Positions 25,341 to 28,729 of a stretch of DNA of 28,729 bases are shown here, in pieces (the stretch's first letter is position 1; the number at the start of each line of letters is the position of its first letter). A program made the position numbers and the translations under genes. The notes under the pieces were generated by a model that had not been told where the DNA came from, did not search any database, and saw only the letters and a list, made by a program, of their open reading frames with translations. The stretch lies in the NCBI GenBank assembly GCA_964402115.1, contig CAYOBW010000065.1, positions 1 through 28,729 of the forward strand. The letters are read 5' to 3'. Source of the stretch: CAYOBW01 sp964402115 (GTDB lineage Bacteria; Verrucomicrobiota; Kiritimatiellia; UBA8416; CAYOBW01).

Positions 25341-25414
25341 TGGTTGCCCGACTAGGATTCGAACCTAGACTCTGACCTCCAAAGGGTCGTGTGCTGCCAT
25401 TACACCATCGGGCA
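25341..25414 (-). tRNA. tRNA-Gln (anticodon TTG), CCA encoded
   Basis: The 74-nt sequence folds as a full cloverleaf. It has a 7-bp acceptor stem (TGCCCGA/TCGGGCA), a 4-bp D stem with one G-T pair, an anticodon stem of 4 pairs plus a C-A mismatch at its top, and a 7-nt loop CTTTGGA with anticodon TTG (25380-25382). The T arm is CTAGG-TTCGAAT-CCTAG. Discriminator A is followed by encoded CCA (25341-25343). Its 5' 50 nt are also the last codons and stop of ispE. The location between ispE and prs matches Pseudomonas-type gene order. Confidence 0.97.
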
Positions 25415-26318
25415 GTAACCGTGCCACCCGGACCCACAGCGCTGCGTCCAGCCGCGCCCGCACGCGTCCGGCCACCGCTTCCGCCTCCGCGCGCCCAGCC
25501 ACCAAACCAAAGACGGACGCGCCGCTCCCGGACAACAGCACACCGCTGGCGCCGGCCTGCCGCAACGCGTCTGCCACCACTTCCGCCAAGGGATATTTGC
25601 GGAAAACCGTCGCCTCAAGGCTGTTGAACAACCCGCCGGCCACCCGATCCCAATCCCCCTCCTTGAAAGCGCAAACCATACTCATATAAGGAATTGGCGG
25701 CGAAGTCAAGGCCCTGTACCGCGCATACACGTCGGCGGTCAGGATGCTGAACCCCGGATTGACCAGCACCACCCACCACTCCCGCACGCGCGCGGCGCCG
25801 TCGAGCGGGATCGGCGAGACCCTTTCCCCCACCCCCTCCATGCGCACCGCGCCGCCCTGCAGCAGCGCGGGAATATCGCACCCCAGCCCGGCCCCGATCC
25901 GCGCCAGGGTGGCGCCGTCGAGCTCCAGCCCCCACAGTGTGTTCAGCCCCCGCAGCACCGCCGCCGCGTCCGCGCTGCCCCCGCCCATCCCGCCCCCCGC
26001 GGGAATCCGCTTGGTCAGCGTGATCCGCGCCCCACCCGTGTACCCCGTCTGCGCCTGCAACGCCAGCGCCGCCCGCGTGGTGAGATTCGCCGCCGGGGCG
26101 CGCAGGCCGATGCTGTCGGCGGAGAACTCGCCCGCCGGGTCGAAAACCGTCTCGATCCCCGCCGGCGTACGCTCCAGGGTCAGGGTGTCGAAGAGGCTGA
26201 CGGGCACCACGATGCTCTGGATGTCGTGGTACCCGTCCGCTCGCCGCCCCAAGACCTCGAGAAAAAGGTTGATCTTGGCGTGGGCGTATTCAACCCTCGC
26301 TCCCCCATCCGTTGACAT
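25365..26318 (-). CDS. ispE: 4-diphosphocytidyl-2-C-methyl-D-erythritol kinase
   Basis: This GHMP kinase of the MEP isoprenoid pathway has 317 residues. 'AKINLFLEV' begins at residue 14 with the catalytic Lys (K15). 'PAGGGMGGGSADAAA' (106-120) is the ATP loop with the catalytic Asp (D117), and 'LLSGSGASVFGL' is the third GHMP motif. The last 16 codons and the TAG stop (25365-25367) lie inside the tRNA-Gln gene. The start is ATG 26318 with no recognisable ribosome-binding site; a putative promoter just upstream would give a nearly leaderless message. The frame also extends 7 codons upstream, to ATG 26339, which fits the promoter worse. Confidence 0.95.
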   Translation of the reverse strand: MSTDGGARVEYAHAKINLFLEVLGRRADGYHDIQSIVVPVSLFDTLTLERTPAGIETVFDPAGEFSADSIGLRAPAANLTTRAALALQAQTGYTGGARITLTKRIPAGGGMGGGSADAAAVLRGLNTLWGLELDGATLARIGAGLGCDIPALLQGGAVRMEGVGERVSPIPLDGAARVREWWVVLVNPGFSILTADVYARYRALTSPPIPYMSMVCAFKEGDWDRVAGGLFNSLEATVFRKYPLAEVVADALRQAGASGVLLSGSGASVFGLVAGRAEAEAVAGRVRARLDAALWVRVARLLPDGVMAAHDPLEVRV

Positions 26319-26327
26319 AGGCGGGCG

Positions 26328-26356
26328 GAAATACCACACCGCCCCCCCCTTGTCAA
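26328..26356 (-). promoter_or_regulatory. Candidate promoter of ispE with consensus -35
   Basis: Minus-strand TTGACA (26351-26356, perfect consensus) and TATTTC (26328-26333, 3 of 6) are spaced by exactly 17 nt across a run of eight G. The predicted transcript would start at about 26321, only 2-4 nt before ATG 26318. It overlaps the purH-type gene's 3' flank. Confidence 0.5.
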
Positions 26357-26363
26357 CGCCGCC

Positions 26364-27617
<1,254 letters not shown>

Positions 27618-27733
27618 GGCCCTGCCTCCTTGCGGTTGTCCGCGCGCGCAAACGGATTCGACGCCGCGCACCGTAGCAGAACCCCCGCCCCAAGAAAAGC
27701 CCCGCGTTCACATCCATCTGCCGGGAAATCGGC

Positions 27734-27762
27734 TTTCCACGCGTCGGCGAACGGGATAGTGT
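27734..27762 (+). promoter_or_regulatory. Weak candidate promoter of the L,D-transpeptidase gene
   Basis: TTTCCA (27734-27739) and TAGTGT (27757-27762) are 17 nt apart, matching consensus at 4 and 3 positions. The predicted leader to ATG 27782 is only about 13 nt and shows no ribosome-binding site. Low support. Confidence 0.25.
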
Positions 27763-27781
27763 ACAACCCGCGAAAACCGTT

Positions 27782-28729
27782 ATGCATGTGCGTCACACTT
27801 ACTCGGACTGGATCCGCGCCTGCGTGGCAGCCGCCAGCCTCGCCATCGGCGGCGCGCGGGCGGACGACGCCGAACTGGCCGTGGCCCTGCGGCAGATCGC
27901 GCTCGACCAGGCCGGGTTCGGCGTGGGGTTCGTCGACAACAAGGATGGCGGCCGCACCGAGGGCGCCCTGGCCGACTTCGTGCGCTCGCGCGGCGTTTCA
28001 CGCCAAACCGCTTTGAAGTTGCTGGGCGCGCAACGCGACCGCGCGTTCACCACGTACACCGTGACCGCGGCGGACCTGGCCGAGGTCGGCGAGGCGCCCG
28101 AGGATTGGGTCGAGGCGGCAGCCGTCACGCGCATGGCCTGCACGACGCTCGCGGAGGCGCTGAGCGAGAAGTTCCACGCCTCTCCCGCCTTCCTGCAGCG
28201 TCTGAATCCGCAGGTGGGAGCGTGGGACGCCGCGCTCGCCGGCGCCGTGCTGACCGTGCCGAATATCACCCTGAAGCCCACCACCACGCGCGACATGGTG
28301 GCGCGGCTGGAAATCGACTGCACGCGCTTCCGCCTGCGCGTCTTCAGCCGTTCCGGACAGCTCGCGGCGTCTTTCCCCTGCTCCTGCGCCACGGATGTCG
28401 CCCGGATCCCCCGACAGCCGCTGAAAGTGGTGGCCTTCGCCAAAGACCCGAACTACACCTTCGATCCCGCCAACTTCCGCGAATCGCCGCGCGCGCGGGA
28501 GATCGGCCGCAAACTGCTGATTCCACCCGGTCCCAACAACCCGGTGGGCGTGTACTGGATGAGTCTCAGCGCGCCGGGGTTCGGCATCCACGGCACGCCG
28601 CACCCGGAAACCATCGGCCGCCGCGAGTCTCACGGCTGCTTCCGGCTGACGAACTGGGACATCGTGCGGGTGATCCAGATGACGCCCACCGGCACCCCGA
28701 TCCAGGCCGTGGCGATTCCTGCGGAGTGA
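27782..28729 (+). CDS. Secreted L,D-transpeptidase (YkuD domain)
   Basis: YkuD enzymes cross-link peptidoglycan or attach proteins to it. The 315-residue protein starts with a signal-type segment (hydrophobic about 11-24, 'GGARA' cleavage zone). A LysM-like stretch follows at about 95-165 ('YTVTAADLA', 'TTLAEALSEKFHASPAFLQRLNP'). The YkuD domain is at about 175-312. The catalytic signature is complete: H270-G-T, then S283-H284-G285-C286-x-R288. Before it lies a family loop 'IPPGPNNPVGVYWMSL'. The start is ATG 27782 (in-frame GTG 27788 is possible); no clear ribosome-binding site. The stop codon coincides with the end of the window. Together with lpxD, bamA and galE it points to a diderm envelope with 3-3 or lipoprotein-type cross-links. 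Confidence 0.94.
   Translation: MHVRHTYSDWIRACVAAASLAIGGARADDAELAVALRQIALDQAGFGVGFVDNKDGGRTEGALADFVRSRGVSRQTALKLLGAQRDRAFTTYTVTAADLAEVGEAPEDWVEAAAVTRMACTTLAEALSEKFHASPAFLQRLNPQVGAWDAALAGAVLTVPNITLKPTTTRDMVARLEIDCTRFRLRVFSRSGQLAASFPCSCATDVARIPRQPLKVVAFAKDPNYTFDPANFRESPRAREIGRKLLIPPGPNNPVGVYWMSLSAPGFGIHGTPHPETIGRRESHGCFRLTNWDIVRVIQMTPTGTPIQAVAIPAE

Overview
The window is GC-rich, densely packed chromosomal DNA from a Gram-negative-type (diderm) bacterium. LpxD (lipid A), BamA and Skp show an outer membrane. The set of single-copy core genes (recA, dnaB, alaS, pyrH, frr, ssb, ribosomal proteins) shows core genome, not a plasmid or phage. The large DUF4159 protein, the low-complexity Ala/Pro/Thr membrane protein and the compact AlaRS make me lean towards the PVC superphylum (Kiritimatiellota/Lentisphaerota-like). 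That assignment is an impression and not a computed result. There is no transposase, integrase, CRISPR array or phage gene.

Layout. (1) 2-3652, plus strand: the end, or nearly all, of a very long protein with a Pro-rich start, two membrane helices, a roughly 670-residue disordered linker and a C-terminal DUF4159 domain. Its linker DNA carries nine in-phase copies of two short REP-like motifs. (2) 3659-7700: a one-carbon module on the minus strand (formate-tetrahydrofolate ligase, then an MTHFR-like protein). It is divergent from a PocR-AraC-type regulator that probably controls it. (3) 7703-9635, minus strand: a small two-helix membrane protein, thioredoxin, and an unrecognised membrane-anchored protein with an alternating Thr/Arg motif repeat. 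(4) 9757-26318, minus strand: an almost unbroken run of housekeeping genes, read in transcription order as ispE, tRNA-Gln, prs, rplY, pth, rpsF, ssb, rpsR, rplI, dnaB, bamA, skp, lpxD, galE, pncC, recA, alaS, pyrH, frr. (5) 26364-28729: a stand-alone AICAR formyltransferase (minus) divergent from a YkuD-type L,D-transpeptidase (plus).

The long run joins several classic neighbourhoods: ispE/tRNA-Gln/prs/rplY/pth (as in Pseudomonas), rpsF/ssb/rpsR/rplI/dnaB, bamA/skp/lpxD, cinA-type pncC/recA/alaS and pyrH/frr. Many junctions are translationally tight: dnaB/bamA overlap by 14 nt, skp/lpxD by 50, lpxD/galE by 4 and pncC/recA by 8, while rpsF/ssb are 1 nt apart. The ispE reading frame ends inside the tRNA-Gln gene.

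No stretch of 300 bases or more lacks a gene. The largest gaps are 7916-8141, 6239-6395 and 27618-27781, and each holds putative promoters or small palindromes. Many long open frames antisense to these genes are artefacts of the high GC content and were left out. The less ordinary points are the repeat-invaded DUF4159 linker, the alternating-motif membrane protein beside thioredoxin, the PocR-AraC/C1 module and the ispE/tRNA overlap. I do not see a clearly new multi-gene defence or mobile system.
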